Shown here: positions 1-9,375 of the stretch, one piece after another
Position numbering within the stretch: the first letter of the stretch is position 1
Layout: every line of letters begins with the position of its first letter
NCBI GenBank assembly: GCA_942493375.1
Contig: OW818698.1
Location: 434,001 to 498,000 of the forward strand
Origin: G942493375 sp942493375
Lineage (GTDB): Bacteria > Armatimonadota > UBA5829
Reading direction: 5' to 3'
DNA length: 64,000 nt
The notes under the pieces: generated by a model
Seen by the model: the letters and a program-made list of their open reading frames with translations, nothing else
The model's database searches: none
What the model was told of the DNA's origin: nothing
Position numbers and translations under genes: made by a program

Positions 1-776
1 GTAGCCAGCGCAACCCTTGTCCGTGCAACCGCATCCGCTTTGGCTTTAGTACTATCAACCCAAACAAATTCGTCTGTCTGTGCAGGACTCCTGACCAATG
101 AACGTGCAACCATTATAAGCGAAGATTCACGTCGCGGACTCTTAGGATAGAGCTTCGCCACCTTCTCAAAAACTCCTGCAGCTTCAGTGAACTTATTGCG
201 GTCATATTGAATTGCACCAAGAGTATAAAGTGCGTGAGCTCGAAGAAAACCTGCCTTGCTGTTATCCGCCAATATCCTCATTCGCTTTTCAGATTGTTTA
301 TATCTGTGGAATTCATAATCACGACGCGCTGAGATATATTCATTCAAAAGCTTTCTATCAGTCTTGCGTGAAATCTCAGCACAAATTTCCACTCTATCGC
401 GGACATCTGCAGCATTGCCAATCCCATGCCTTAGTGCATTCCTGTAGTGTTCGATGGAATCTTCCAGCTTTCCGGCTCTCTCAAGCCTGCGTGCGTTGCC
501 CAAAGCTTCAATTCCGCGTTTTTCCCAGCGCGTGCGCAGGTAATTTTCCTGGTTCCAGTCTCTGGTCTTCCGGCTGGCATCACCTATCGGTCGGTCAGCA
601 TCCTCACCCCATACCTGAACGCTAAAAGGCCGTGGAGGCGCTCCGAAATCCGGCTGTTCGGTATTAAAATGGACACTGGGATAGTTCCCACCCGAACAAG
701 CCGTCACCGGATTACTCCCCAAACACAGCCCGAACACAAGCAGGAATCCAATCACAAACGCAGCAGTATACCTCAC
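1..776 (-). CDS. TPR-containing lipoprotein, 3' end beyond the window
   Basis: The reading frame is open from a GTG at 776-774 to the window edge, about 258 codons. The GTG overlaps the TGA stop of the upstream gene (GTGA), so the two are translationally coupled. The N-terminus reads as a signal peptide (MRYTAAFVIGFLLVFGLCLG) followed by a VTAC lipobox, which suggests a lipid-anchored cell-envelope protein. The middle carries TPR-like helix pairs, for example AHALYTLGAIQYDRNKF followed by TEAAGVFEKVAKLYPKSP. TPR lipoproteins usually act as scaffolds for protein-protein contacts. I infer that it works with the membrane-anchored DUF3142 protein encoded just upstream. The C-terminal part is missing, so a further catalytic or binding domain cannot be excluded. 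Confidence 0.75.
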   Translation of the reverse strand, partial: MRYTAAFVIGFLLVFGLCLGSNPVTACSGGNYPSVHFNTEQPDFGAPPRPFSVQVWGEDADRPIGDASRKTRDWNQENYLRTRWEKRGIEALGNARRLERAGKLEDSIEHYRNALRHGIGNAADVRDRVEICAEISRKTDRKLLNEYISARRDYEFHRYKQSEKRMRILADNSKAGFLRAHALYTLGAIQYDRNKFTEAAGVFEKVAKLYPKSPRRESSLIMVARSLVRSPAQTDEFVWVDSTKAKADAVARTRVALA

Positions 777-2323
777 AGCTCACTCTCTTTCTCTTGAAAC
801 TTCACCAATTCAATTCTACTCTTAATAAAACCGAAGCCTCCCGGTTTCATAATCTCATATTCTCCACTCATCGTCCGGGCACCACCAAAAACACGAATCG
901 GACCTGTTGATAACGTCTGCCCAACTCTGAGATTCGAAGAACTAAAAATAACCTCAGAAGTCCTCTGAGGGCCAGATTTCAAGCCATTTTCTGAATAGCA
1001 CGTTATTCGATTATAATCTCCCAACTCAGCTTTTACTCCAGGCACATCAAAGCGCAGAGTAATCCTGGCAGCAGAGTCAGCAAAACACGAACTGGCCTCC
1101 CCGGTATTGGTAATCGAAACAGTAACAACCGATGTGGTGCTGCCCTCTTGTCCACCCTCAATCAGGCTCCACGGTTCTTGTTCAACCTTTACTTTGGCTT
1201 TCACACTAATGGCTGCTTCAGCTCTATTGACAGCCAACTTAATAGCGGTAGCAGGCAGTGTCATAATCTCATCCTGCTCAGGACTGCGAAAAAGGACAGT
1301 TCCCAGACAATTCCCCGGACGCTTTTCCCTTACAGCATCCAGATTCAAAGCCAGCATACGTACAGTTGGTATCGTATAGAGTAAATGATACCCCAATCCC
1401 CTGCCCCCAACACCCGGGCGAATAGCCTCAAAGTCTACAAACTCCTCACCGGTCCAATCTTTTTCATCTGAAGCAGGTTTCCCGGATGCATCCGCAGGCC
1501 AGGATTTCGCCAGACGAAATGAAGGGTGCTGCGCTGCTTCAGCCGCACTCATACCCCTGTATGTCCCCAGCAGCCTGCCTTTATCATCAAACATAAACGA
1601 ATGCCCGTAAGCTGGAATCCCCGCATAAAACGGTTTCCCTAATCTACGAGCCGATTCCAATCCCCTCTCCAACATCCGTATATCTGACACCGGATAAGCA
1701 TCTGCAATAGACTTTCCAATCTGTGTTTCGTAGAACTGGGGACAATAAAAATCCACATTACCGACTACATCCCGCAAATCCCGGCTGGTAAACCAGGTAG
1801 GCAGAGAAGTAATTGAAAGCTGCGTTTTATCTGGAAGGCCTCTGCGGATTCTGCTCAGTAAGTCAGCATATTTAGGAAGCAACCGGGTAGCGCAGTCAAA
1901 ATCAACCTGCACCCCCAACACCTTCAACCCGGCACTTTCCGCTTCTCTCTTCTGTCTCGTAAATGATGATACAATGCAATCAGCTATAGCTGCATTGGAA
2001 AGGTCCTCAAAATGCCTGACAATCCCGGAATCCAGCGCATAGACCAGATGCCCGGGAGGCAACTTCTCCGACTTCTGCCAGCTCTGTGGAAGTATAATTT
2101 CAATAGCTGTCCCCGAAGTACTAACAGTCCCAGCCCGCACAAACAGCAGCTTAATCCCTGTTTCCTTGAGCGTTTCAGTTTCCACCGGAGAATAATAAAA
2201 AGGACTGTGCCAATACCACAAACAAACATCAACAGGCCCGGAAGATCGTTTAGACGAAACAACATACCAGCCAATCACCACCAAAGCAATCAGCAAAACA
2301 ACCGCAACAAACCGTCTAAGCAA
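773..2323 (-). CDS. DUF3142 membrane-anchored protein, glycosidase-like barrel
   Basis: From the proposed TTG start (2323) there is one N-terminal membrane segment (FVAVVLLIALVVIGWYVV), then a barrel-like domain. It contains VQVDFDCATRLLPKYADLL at about residue 138 and LSITSLPTWF after it. This pattern (an on-strand Asp-Phe-Asp, then a helix, then a 'simple life' strand) is that of DUF3142, a family with glycoside-hydrolase-like barrels but no assigned reaction. The C-terminal 150 residues form a beta-rich domain. The frame stays open upstream to a TTG at 2434 and has an ATG at 2389, but a GGAG lies about 8 nt before 2323, which supports the shorter form. The 3' end overlaps the start of the TPR lipoprotein gene. 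The substrate is unknown. Confidence 0.7.
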   Translation of the reverse strand: MLRRFVAVVLLIALVVIGWYVVSSKRSSGPVDVCLWYWHSPFYYSPVETETLKETGIKLLFVRAGTVSTSGTAIEIILPQSWQKSEKLPPGHLVYALDSGIVRHFEDLSNAAIADCIVSSFTRQKREAESAGLKVLGVQVDFDCATRLLPKYADLLSRIRRGLPDKTQLSITSLPTWFTSRDLRDVVGNVDFYCPQFYETQIGKSIADAYPVSDIRMLERGLESARRLGKPFYAGIPAYGHSFMFDDKGRLLGTYRGMSAAEAAQHPSFRLAKSWPADASGKPASDEKDWTGEEFVDFEAIRPGVGGRGLGYHLLYTIPTVRMLALNLDAVREKRPGNCLGTVLFRSPEQDEIMTLPATAIKLAVNRAEAAISVKAKVKVEQEPWSLIEGGQEGSTTSVVTVSITNTGEASSCFADSAARITLRFDVPGVKAELGDYNRITCYSENGLKSGPQRTSEVIFSSSNLRVGQTLSTGPIRVFGGARTMSGEYEIMKPGGFGFIKSRIELVKFQEKESEL

Positions 2324-2510
2324 AACCAAATCTCCGGATAAAATCACGACAGGAACGCAGTGCCAAACAATACAATTACTATAACGCATTAGGGGCCGAA
2401 TAAGATACGAAATAATACGCAACACTAGCAGCAATCATAGAAAGATGGGGCAGTTGATCCACGTAATAAGATGGGCCAGGTGATCCATGACCTGGCCCTA
2501 TACCGCTCAA

Positions 2511-2541
2511 TTTCCGTGTATTCCGTGTATTCCGTGGTTAA
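2511..2541. repeat. Dispersed repeat family A (CCGTGTATTCCGTGGTTAA type)
   Basis: This is one of at least twelve copies in the window of a degenerate repeat with a roughly 10-bp period. On the plus strand it reads TTTCCGTGTATTCCGTGTATT and ends CCGTGGTTAA. Other copies lie near 25464, 25610, 34471, 41890, 42126, 42260, 42396, 42505, 56233, 58617 and 61571. All copies read in the same direction on the plus strand. Here the copy sits just downstream of the minus-strand gene that ends at 2554. Confidence 0.85.
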
Positions 2542-2553
2542 ATAAAAACAAGA

Positions 2554-5500
2554 TTATTCAGTATATCTAGCTTTGACGCTATACTGCCCCGATTCACCGC
2601 GCAGTCTCACTATCTCCCGCTTGGCGTCAAAGTCTTTCCATGACTTACCATTCACAGTAACCGACTGCATCAGCTTCCCCTCAGGATGCCTGATCCGAAG
2701 AACAATCTCGCCAGGCTTGGAACGTTCCGTAAGCTCAACCTTAGCGTCAATAAATCCCTGACTGACATGCGATTTAATGCTATAGCTGACGTCCCCGAAC
2801 CTGGTAGGAGCATTCTTGATCGAAACCTCCATCCCATTCTTCATCCAGTTATTCGTAACAAATGATGCCAGCCAGAGGTCATTCCCACGTTCCATAACAT
2901 ACATCAGTCTGGTCTGACACAGGAAATGCCCGGTCTCGTGTGTCTTGTTCCATCCGCCGCTAGCATTAAAATGCTCCCAGAAACTCAGGTTCTCCATGTT
3001 AAGACTTGTAGGAATAGTATTCATATACGTGCGGACAAACGGCTTCACGTCATCTCGCAGAGCATATATTTCAGCAACCCGGGTGTAGTAGGGCTGCACT
3101 TTAGCAAATCCACCATGGGTATACCAGTCCTTATAGTTCTCCTCCTTTGGATAAGCAAACCATCCGCTCTCCAGGAATTGAATATCCTCCAGCAAGTCAA
3201 CCATCCAATCGACCTCTTTGTCATTGGCATCAATAACTTCAGCTGAAGCCATGTGGTTAGCGCCTAATTCAACGTCATAACACCAGGATCGACCGAAGTC
3301 CTCTCCCGGATACAGATAACTCACCGGACCCGCCGTCAGCATATGGGTAGGAGCGTGAGGTATCCAGTTCCCGTCCCGCATCTGCCGGACAGGGGAAATA
3401 GTCTGGATTTGCCGATATGCCCGATTGATCTCAGCTTTGAACTCCGCAGCATCGCTGACGATCTCCACCGCACCAGGATAATCGATAGCTTTCAGCGCTT
3501 TTCCCGCAGCTTCAAGACCTGCACAGTAGTAAGAGTTAGCATAGAAGTAATAGGCATAGACTTCCCAGTCAGCAAGTGCCCCCGGAGGCATCAGCCCATA
3601 TTCAGGCACCCTCTTTCCCTGAGCATCCAGCTTCTGAGTCTTCTGTCTCTGCGCCATTATCCACCTGCAGACCCGATTGATCTCAGGAGCCACTCTCTTA
3701 AGCCACGATGCATCTTTAGTAAGCTCATAATATTCATCAACACTTGACAGGTGTATGCCGGTCCCCATCATCGTATAACCGGTAGTCAGGAAGCCCTCAG
3801 CTGTATACCGGGATATGAAGTAGTCGTTGGACTTTCGTGTAAAGTCGGTATGCCCCATATAAGCCATACCCCGCACAATAGCCTGAGCTTCACTCTCTAA
3901 AGGTCCATAGACCAGAGAATCTATCCAGGGGGCAACCTTGTCCTCACCCTTGTTGCGTGCAGCCAGCAGACAGTATACCTGAGAAGCCTTGATGACATTC
4001 TCTAGCAGTGGATCAGGAATCTGGACCTGCATAGTAGGGGCCATTAGCGCCTGCCAATATGCTTTAGTAGCATCAAGAGTCTGGTCACTCGATTTTACAG
4101 CCGCTGCCTGCTCTTTACTCAGTTCCCATCGAGGCATATTCAACCTGCATACAACTTTAGATTTGGCAGGAATACTACCTGTCAGAGATAGAGCCCCATC
4201 CACTGTTTCAACTTTCAAGTCATTGCAACCGGAAATATCAACCGCAGCCACAACCTTACCGTTGTCGAGTACTATCACGCACTGCCCCAACACCTGCACA
4301 GTTGCCGGTCTGCCGGTCTCTGTATCTGCAGTAAAGGCAAACCTGATGCTGGCAGGTGTAGACTTCGAACTTGTATTCTCAGCCGTAATCTCCCCTACTC
4401 CCAAAGGCTCAACACCTGTCGATACACTGTAAGGAGCCACATACGTGCGCTGCGTGTAAGTGATACCACTATCTTTGTTAACCACAACTTGAATCGGCAT
4501 CCAGCCATTGTCCAGATACCGCTTGATTGATTTGCTGGTTCCTGAGCCATAAATCGGAGCAATTCTTATCACATAGGGTTTCACAGCGTGGTCAGCACAA
4601 TTGTAAATATCAGGGTTGTTATCAAATAGAATTGAACCATCCCTGTATTCGATAAATTTCCGGTTATCACACGAAAGCGAAAGTATAGTAGGCCCTGTGT
4701 CCTGCACTGGTTTATAAAGTTTCGATATCGCTCTCTTTAATGTCTGGTCTTTCATACCCCGGACAGATTCCAGCACAGTCTTCTTAAGAGCAATCTTCCT
4801 CTTGTACTGCGCCATATTCTCCTTCACAGAATCAAGAGCCACATAAACGCCATACTCCTTGACATAAACACACCCATTAGCAACCACATCATCCACAGCC
4901 ACCCCAAAGCTTCCGCCGGGCAGTCTAAAACGGAGAACCGTTCTGTCAGTTTTGGAATACTTGCTAGAGGAGTATTTAACTGAAAGATCCAAAGGCTTAT
5001 TGATATCCCACTGCCGGTGCATCTTATCAGGTTCAGAGGACATCTCACCGTTATATATCTCGATATCGCCTGCAGAAGCCAGTTTCGATTTCTCAGACTC
5101 CATCCTCAACCTGACAGTCTTCCACCGGGTATCGGTATATGCTATCAATCTGCTCAGTACAATCGGCTCTTTTACAACAGGGAAAATCCACCTGATTTTC
5201 AAAGCTCCGGTTTTAGCGTCCTGATTACCTGTCCAGTCAACCAAATAGGACCACCGGTTACCATCCTGTGTAAGTTTACCAACCAGAGGCACCCATCGTC
5301 CCTGCCACTTGGAACCGCCAGGTGATCCCCCACCCCTGCCCATCATCCAGTATTGCACTAGAACACCCTCAGAGGAAGGTATCCTGCCGGCAAATTCCAA
5401 CCCAACCGACGTCAACCGCCTGCGCTCCATCCATTGAGTGCCGATACACCCCTTGCCATCCTTATCAACAGGCACCACATGGGTCCCATCAGTCTGAGGG

Positions 5501-6177
5501 AGGACCGCTGTCTCTGTGAACAAATCTTCCAGTGGAAACTCTTGAAGCCGATTGGCCTTGGTGCCTTCAACCCGGTTAGCATCCCACGTAAGAGTCTCAC
5601 CAAATGGAGCAATATTCAACTTCTCCATCTGAGCCCTGAGTGGTTTAGCGTTTGGATCAGAAATCAAATATGCATCAGCCCAGTTAGCAACATCACATGT
5701 AATCCCGTCACCAGCCTCACTCACCACCAGCTTCAACTCTTCAGCGCCGGCAACCTTGATATGCACAGGCTTAGCCGGAGTCGTCTGCACCATCTTGCCA
5801 CTGTTGAAAACTTCTTTGTCGTCAACATACGCCTTAAACACAACACTTCCGATAGGATTGTTTTGCTTCTGTATGCCCACTTCAGCAAAAAACTCAGTAT
5901 ACTGTCCGCCAAGTTCAACAACAATCTCACTGGCAGCATGCGTCCCGATTCCTTTCGTATACTTCTTCCCTGCTATCTCCAGGGACATCGGAGCAATGCT
6001 GGCATCGTGTGCAGCCGTATCCACCCCAAGCACACCCCAGTCCTGTTGAACAAGAATAATCCTGTCCAAAACATCCCCCAAATAGACCCGATTACCCTCC
6101 ACAGCAATAACCCCCACACTACCAAAAGCAATTAATAACAAAGATAACAACACAATTAAAAGCATAGTCCTAAGCAT
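2554..6177 (-). CDS. Secreted NPCBM-domain protein with six-hairpin glycosidase-like region
   Basis: About 1207 residues. The ATG at 6177 was chosen because GGAGG lies 8 nt upstream and the protein then begins MLRTMLLIVLLSLLLIAFGSV, a clear signal peptide. Residues of about 40-180 resemble the NPCBM galactose-binding-like module (GIGTHAASEIVVELGGQY, then FKAYVDDKEVFNSG). The central part is beta-rich. The last 450 residues are helix-rich with paired aromatic and acidic motifs (WEVYAYYFYANSYYCAGLEA; SGWFAYPKEENYKDW), like an (alpha/alpha)6 glycosidase, and a short beta domain closes the protein. The fold and domain order suggest a secreted carbohydrate-active enzyme. I cannot assign a GH family or substrate. 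Confidence 0.7.
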   Translation of the reverse strand: MLRTMLLIVLLSLLLIAFGSVGVIAVEGNRVYLGDVLDRIILVQQDWGVLGVDTAAHDASIAPMSLEIAGKKYTKGIGTHAASEIVVELGGQYTEFFAEVGIQKQNNPIGSVVFKAYVDDKEVFNSGKMVQTTPAKPVHIKVAGAEELKLVVSEAGDGITCDVANWADAYLISDPNAKPLRAQMEKLNIAPFGETLTWDANRVEGTKANRLQEFPLEDLFTETAVLPQTDGTHVVPVDKDGKGCIGTQWMERRRLTSVGLEFAGRIPSSEGVLVQYWMMGRGGGSPGGSKWQGRWVPLVGKLTQDGNRWSYLVDWTGNQDAKTGALKIRWIFPVVKEPIVLSRLIAYTDTRWKTVRLRMESEKSKLASAGDIEIYNGEMSSEPDKMHRQWDINKPLDLSVKYSSSKYSKTDRTVLRFRLPGGSFGVAVDDVVANGCVYVKEYGVYVALDSVKENMAQYKRKIALKKTVLESVRGMKDQTLKRAISKLYKPVQDTGPTILSLSCDNRKFIEYRDGSILFDNNPDIYNCADHAVKPYVIRIAPIYGSGTSKSIKRYLDNGWMPIQVVVNKDSGITYTQRTYVAPYSVSTGVEPLGVGEITAENTSSKSTPASIRFAFTADTETGRPATVQVLGQCVIVLDNGKVVAAVDISGCNDLKVETVDGALSLTGSIPAKSKVVCRLNMPRWELSKEQAAAVKSSDQTLDATKAYWQALMAPTMQVQIPDPLLENVIKASQVYCLLAARNKGEDKVAPWIDSLVYGPLESEAQAIVRGMAYMGHTDFTRKSNDYFISRYTAEGFLTTGYTMMGTGIHLSSVDEYYELTKDASWLKRVAPEINRVCRWIMAQRQKTQKLDAQGKRVPEYGLMPPGALADWEVYAYYFYANSYYCAGLEAAGKALKAIDYPGAVEIVSDAAEFKAEINRAYRQIQTISPVRQMRDGNWIPHAPTHMLTAGPVSYLYPGEDFGRSWCYDVELGANHMASAEVIDANDKEVDWMVDLLEDIQFLESGWFAYPKEENYKDWYTHGGFAKVQPYYTRVAEIYALRDDVKPFVRTYMNTIPTSLNMENLSFWEHFNASGGWNKTHETGHFLCQTRLMYVMERGNDLWLASFVTNNWMKNGMEVSIKNAPTRFGDVSYSIKSHVSQGFIDAKVELTERSKPGEIVLRIRHPEGKLMQSVTVNGKSWKDFDAKREIVRLRGESGQYSVKARYTE

Positions 6178-6238
6178 ATCCAAATCCTCCAAACCGAGTC
6201 TAAAAACAACCAACCCATTTTCCCCTTGCAAACGATAA

Positions 6239-6571
6239 ATGCATCGGTATCAGAGCGAAGGGCTACAAGCATCCACAAACCACAACCAACCGCCCCGCAG
6301 CGCCGATGCCGATGCACCACCCTTGCCGTAGAGCCATACCCCAGTTAAAATGCATCGGTATCAGAGCGAAGGGATTCCAGCTTCCGCAAACCACAACCAA
6401 CCGCCCCGTAGCGCCGATGCCGATGCACCACCCCTGCCGAAGAGCCACACCCCAGTTAAAATGCATCGGTATCAGAGCGAAGGGATTCCAGCTTCCACAA
6501 ACCACAACCAACCGCCCCGTAGCGCCGATGCCGATGCACAACCCCTGCCGAAGAGCCACACCAATTCCCCT
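6239..6571. repeat. Three tandem copies of a 111-bp repeat
   Basis: The motif ATGCATCGGTATCAGAGCGA begins at 6239, 6350 and 6461, giving an exact 111-bp period over three copies. The copies are nearly identical apart from a few substitutions. Because 111 is a multiple of three, long open frames run through the array on both strands, but their products are only the repeated unit and I do not consider them genes. The array fills the gap between two large secreted-glycosidase genes. Each unit also contains internal near-inverted pieces (GCATCGG and CCGATGC) that could form a hairpin. Confidence 0.9.
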
Positions 6572-6581
6572 CAGCAAAAAA

Positions 6582-9161
6582 CTACTTCCTAATATAACTA
6601 ACCTTCACAACCCCACCACCGGCCGGAATATCCACCACCCCGTACTCCGCGTTCCCAACAGTAACACTCTTAAGTGCCAAAGTCTTCCCATTCATCACAG
6701 CGCTCTTAACTCTACTCCCACTCTCAAGCAAAGCCACCCGGCACTTCCGAACACTCACTACTTTCATAACCATCGAATGACGTGTAAGATCAAAATCCCC
6801 ACTAAGAGCCACATCCGCAGTCACAGGCACTTTCATCTGGCAATCTTCATCCCCTTCACCAATCACCAGCGCCGGTATCTCCGAAATAGCTACCATCGTC
6901 AGCAGAGATGGCCTGACCTCGGGGTTAATGGTTATGGACGTTGAAGCAGTAGAGGTCCCAATGAACGTGCACTTAGCTACTTCCCTGGCTTTCCACTTTG
7001 CCAGAAGCTCCTTATTCGCAAATACATCCTCTTTAGCTGCGATTCGTTTCTCATAATCTGCGCTCATCTCTGCAGGCATAACCCTTGGATCTTCCAGCTG
7101 AATCTGCCAGATAAACACAGGCTTGTTCAAACGGATCGGCAGCCCTCGCCGGTCGATCTTCAGACTGACTTTCTTTGTTTCTTTAGCATGCCCAATACAG
7201 CTTGCATAGACTGCATTCCCCTGTTTAAGCAGGTAAGCTTCAACATCTGTGTTCTCATTTCTCCAGAAGCACGGAGTAAACTTAGCATTAATCAGCTCCA
7301 GATGCCTCATCTCAAAAGCAGCCTTCATATAGCCATACTTCCGGACAAGTTCATCAGGAGCATGGGGCTTGTATCCAAGTCCCACTATATAGTTGCAGTA
7401 ATAAGGCTCATTGAATCCGCTGGGCTGCCATTTTATCAGAGCAGTCCACCTGTGGTTAACCTGCCAGATTTTCTCAACAAGCATCTTCCCGCCCATCGCC
7501 TGCCAACGCTCTTCCATACCCGCACTGTTTAGCCCCCGGCCTTCCCAGTAGGCAGCATCAGAGTATGGATTATTCGGACTGTTCCTGGCGAAAGGCAACT
7601 CAGGTGTCGTAGAATGTCTCAGAGCCCGGAGGAAATCATAACCGTCATACTGCTGGAAGAATGTCCGGGTAGACCAGTCAGCATAACCATACCCTATGTC
7701 AGCATCGATATATCCGGAATTCACCTTAAACACTTTGGCAAGCTCTGCATAACGCCCGACCATAAACTTGCGATAACCAGGATTCAAATAATTAGGCCGT
7801 GCATCAACATTAGGCCAGTAGTCAGCCAGTCCGTGGTAGAACGAATACATTATCTTCCCATCAATATCCTTAGCTGCCCAATCAGGATGGTTCACAAACT
7901 CCGGAAGCCGGGGGTCAAAACTGCAGTTCCAGTCATAAAGAGCAACCTTTCCCATCGATTCCGACCCGCGGAACTGTTCCAGCGCCCACTTAACCTTTTC
8001 AGGATTCATAGGGAACTCTCTGGGTTCATAAGTCATCCATTTGCCTTCAGTAGGAAGAGGTCCAAGGCTCCCCCATCCAAACAGCACCCACAAACTGCTG
8101 TTGCGCTTATCTCCAAGATGACCAAAGTCTATCCAGTCATATACATGCTCAATCTTTGGAAGCACAACGTCATTTGCATGCACACCCAGGATATCCGTCG
8201 GCCCACAATCTGTTAAAAATGTAACCCTGTCCATCCACCCAGGAGTCTTCTGGTCCATCATCAACGCCCGGCATTCAGGCAGGCTCTGGTATGATCTATA
8301 ATAATCCAGTCCATCTCCCTTTACACACCTGACCTGGTATTCATAGGAGAACCGCCTGGTCTTGCTTATGAAATCAGTCATACCACCGGCATATTTCAGC
8401 TTCCCGTCAACCGGCATCCAGCTGTCACAGTAACGGGCGTGTATGAAACGATTGTTTACGTGGATAGTATGAACACCAACAGTCACCCCAAGGCTTGGGA
8501 TAACCACCGCCGGAATAATTCGAACTCCTGCAGGCCCCCATTTGTCCATTGTGAAGTTATATTCATGGGTATCCGGGAAGTATCCATAAGCAGAATCAAT
8601 CCCGTAACCGCCACCTGCAGCAGAGAGCCTGTCAAGTTGGTCCCAGAGCATGGATACTCTAAACAGTGGAGGATCAGTAAACTCGGAGGTAACTACAACT
8701 TTCTTAGAGAGTACACCGTAGGTAAGTGTAAATGTCTTCTTGAATCGAATCCCCTTGAGCTGAGGATTTTCGCAGGTAATCTCAAGCACTTTGCCGGTTA
8801 TCTTCGGACTTCCAACAGCCTTGTCCAGCAATTCAACCGACACCCACTCGCTCTTGTCTGCAAACTGAATATTATAATCATCAGTCACTCCGCCAACCAG
8901 TGGAGCCTTTGAAGCAACAAGGACAACCCCCAGTATGCGCCCGGTCTGAGCTCCGATAGAGCACTTTACAAACCCATCAGAAAGCTCAAAGACCTTCTCA
9001 CCCTTAATCGCCACCCCGGACGTAATTGCAGTCTTTGATTGCTTCCCAATCTCCCGCTCAATCTTATCAGTCGGATAATAGCCTTTGGTATCCTGCGCCC
9101 AGACAAATGAACAACCAATCAGTCCCAGCACCAGGCTAAAAAACAGTGTCAAAAAACGCAT
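6582..9161 (-). CDS. Large secreted protein, putative glycosidase with TIM barrel
   Basis: About 859 residues from the ATG at 9161, where the product begins MRFLTLFFSLVLGLIGCSFV, a signal peptide ending near VWAQ. Upstream in-frame starts give no sensible signal sequence. The first 330 residues are beta-rich. The middle contains barrel-like strands with charged ends (MGKVALYDWNCSFDPRLPEF; VNSGYIDADIGYGYADWSTR), as in clan-D-like glycosidases (GH31/GH36/GH97 type). The C-terminus is a beta-sandwich. The pair of Asp residues in YIDADIGYGYAD is an attractive catalytic candidate, but that is inference. The neighbours are the NPCBM glycosidase-like gene downstream and the glcF-like gene upstream. 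No specific GH family is claimed. Confidence 0.65.
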   Translation of the reverse strand: MRFLTLFFSLVLGLIGCSFVWAQDTKGYYPTDKIEREIGKQSKTAITSGVAIKGEKVFELSDGFVKCSIGAQTGRILGVVLVASKAPLVGGVTDDYNIQFADKSEWVSVELLDKAVGSPKITGKVLEITCENPQLKGIRFKKTFTLTYGVLSKKVVVTSEFTDPPLFRVSMLWDQLDRLSAAGGGYGIDSAYGYFPDTHEYNFTMDKWGPAGVRIIPAVVIPSLGVTVGVHTIHVNNRFIHARYCDSWMPVDGKLKYAGGMTDFISKTRRFSYEYQVRCVKGDGLDYYRSYQSLPECRALMMDQKTPGWMDRVTFLTDCGPTDILGVHANDVVLPKIEHVYDWIDFGHLGDKRNSSLWVLFGWGSLGPLPTEGKWMTYEPREFPMNPEKVKWALEQFRGSESMGKVALYDWNCSFDPRLPEFVNHPDWAAKDIDGKIMYSFYHGLADYWPNVDARPNYLNPGYRKFMVGRYAELAKVFKVNSGYIDADIGYGYADWSTRTFFQQYDGYDFLRALRHSTTPELPFARNSPNNPYSDAAYWEGRGLNSAGMEERWQAMGGKMLVEKIWQVNHRWTALIKWQPSGFNEPYYCNYIVGLGYKPHAPDELVRKYGYMKAAFEMRHLELINAKFTPCFWRNENTDVEAYLLKQGNAVYASCIGHAKETKKVSLKIDRRGLPIRLNKPVFIWQIQLEDPRVMPAEMSADYEKRIAAKEDVFANKELLAKWKAREVAKCTFIGTSTASTSITINPEVRPSLLTMVAISEIPALVIGEGDEDCQMKVPVTADVALSGDFDLTRHSMVMKVVSVRKCRVALLESGSRVKSAVMNGKTLALKSVTVGNAEYGVVDIPAGGGVVKVSYIRK

Positions 9162-9272
9162 ACAAGTTCCACCAGTCATTTCCATTGGAATGGCATTTGA
9201 TAACTCAATCTCTATACCATATTGTCCAAAGGGGAACCAGCTTCCTTCATAACAATTCACAGTTGCTGGAAT

Positions 9273-9343
9273 TTGTCATCCTGAGGAACGAAGGATCTGC
9301 TTTTATCTGTAAAAAGCAGATCCTTCGTTCCTCAGGATGACAA
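9273..9343. terminator. Perfect 32-bp-stem hairpin, GTCATCC repeat family
   Basis: Two perfect 32-nt arms (9273-9304 and 9312-9343) are separated by a 7-nt loop (ATCTGTA). The arms begin TTGTCATCCTGAGG, a motif found again in half or degraded form near 19203, 20733, 26979 and 34350, so this is also a dispersed palindromic repeat. It lies just downstream of the glcF-like gene (stop at 9376) and upstream of the next gene, so it could end the glcDF transcript. The stem is longer than a normal intrinsic terminator and has no clear T-tract outside it. Confidence 0.7.
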
Positions 9344-9375
9344 TGTTCCAATTTTACTGAACTGTTACCTTCCTA

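Noticed and set aside
6306..6944. Long open frames on both strands over the 111-bp repeats
   Set aside because: The frame is open only because the period is a multiple of three; the predicted protein is repeat-derived and then runs antisense into a real gene.
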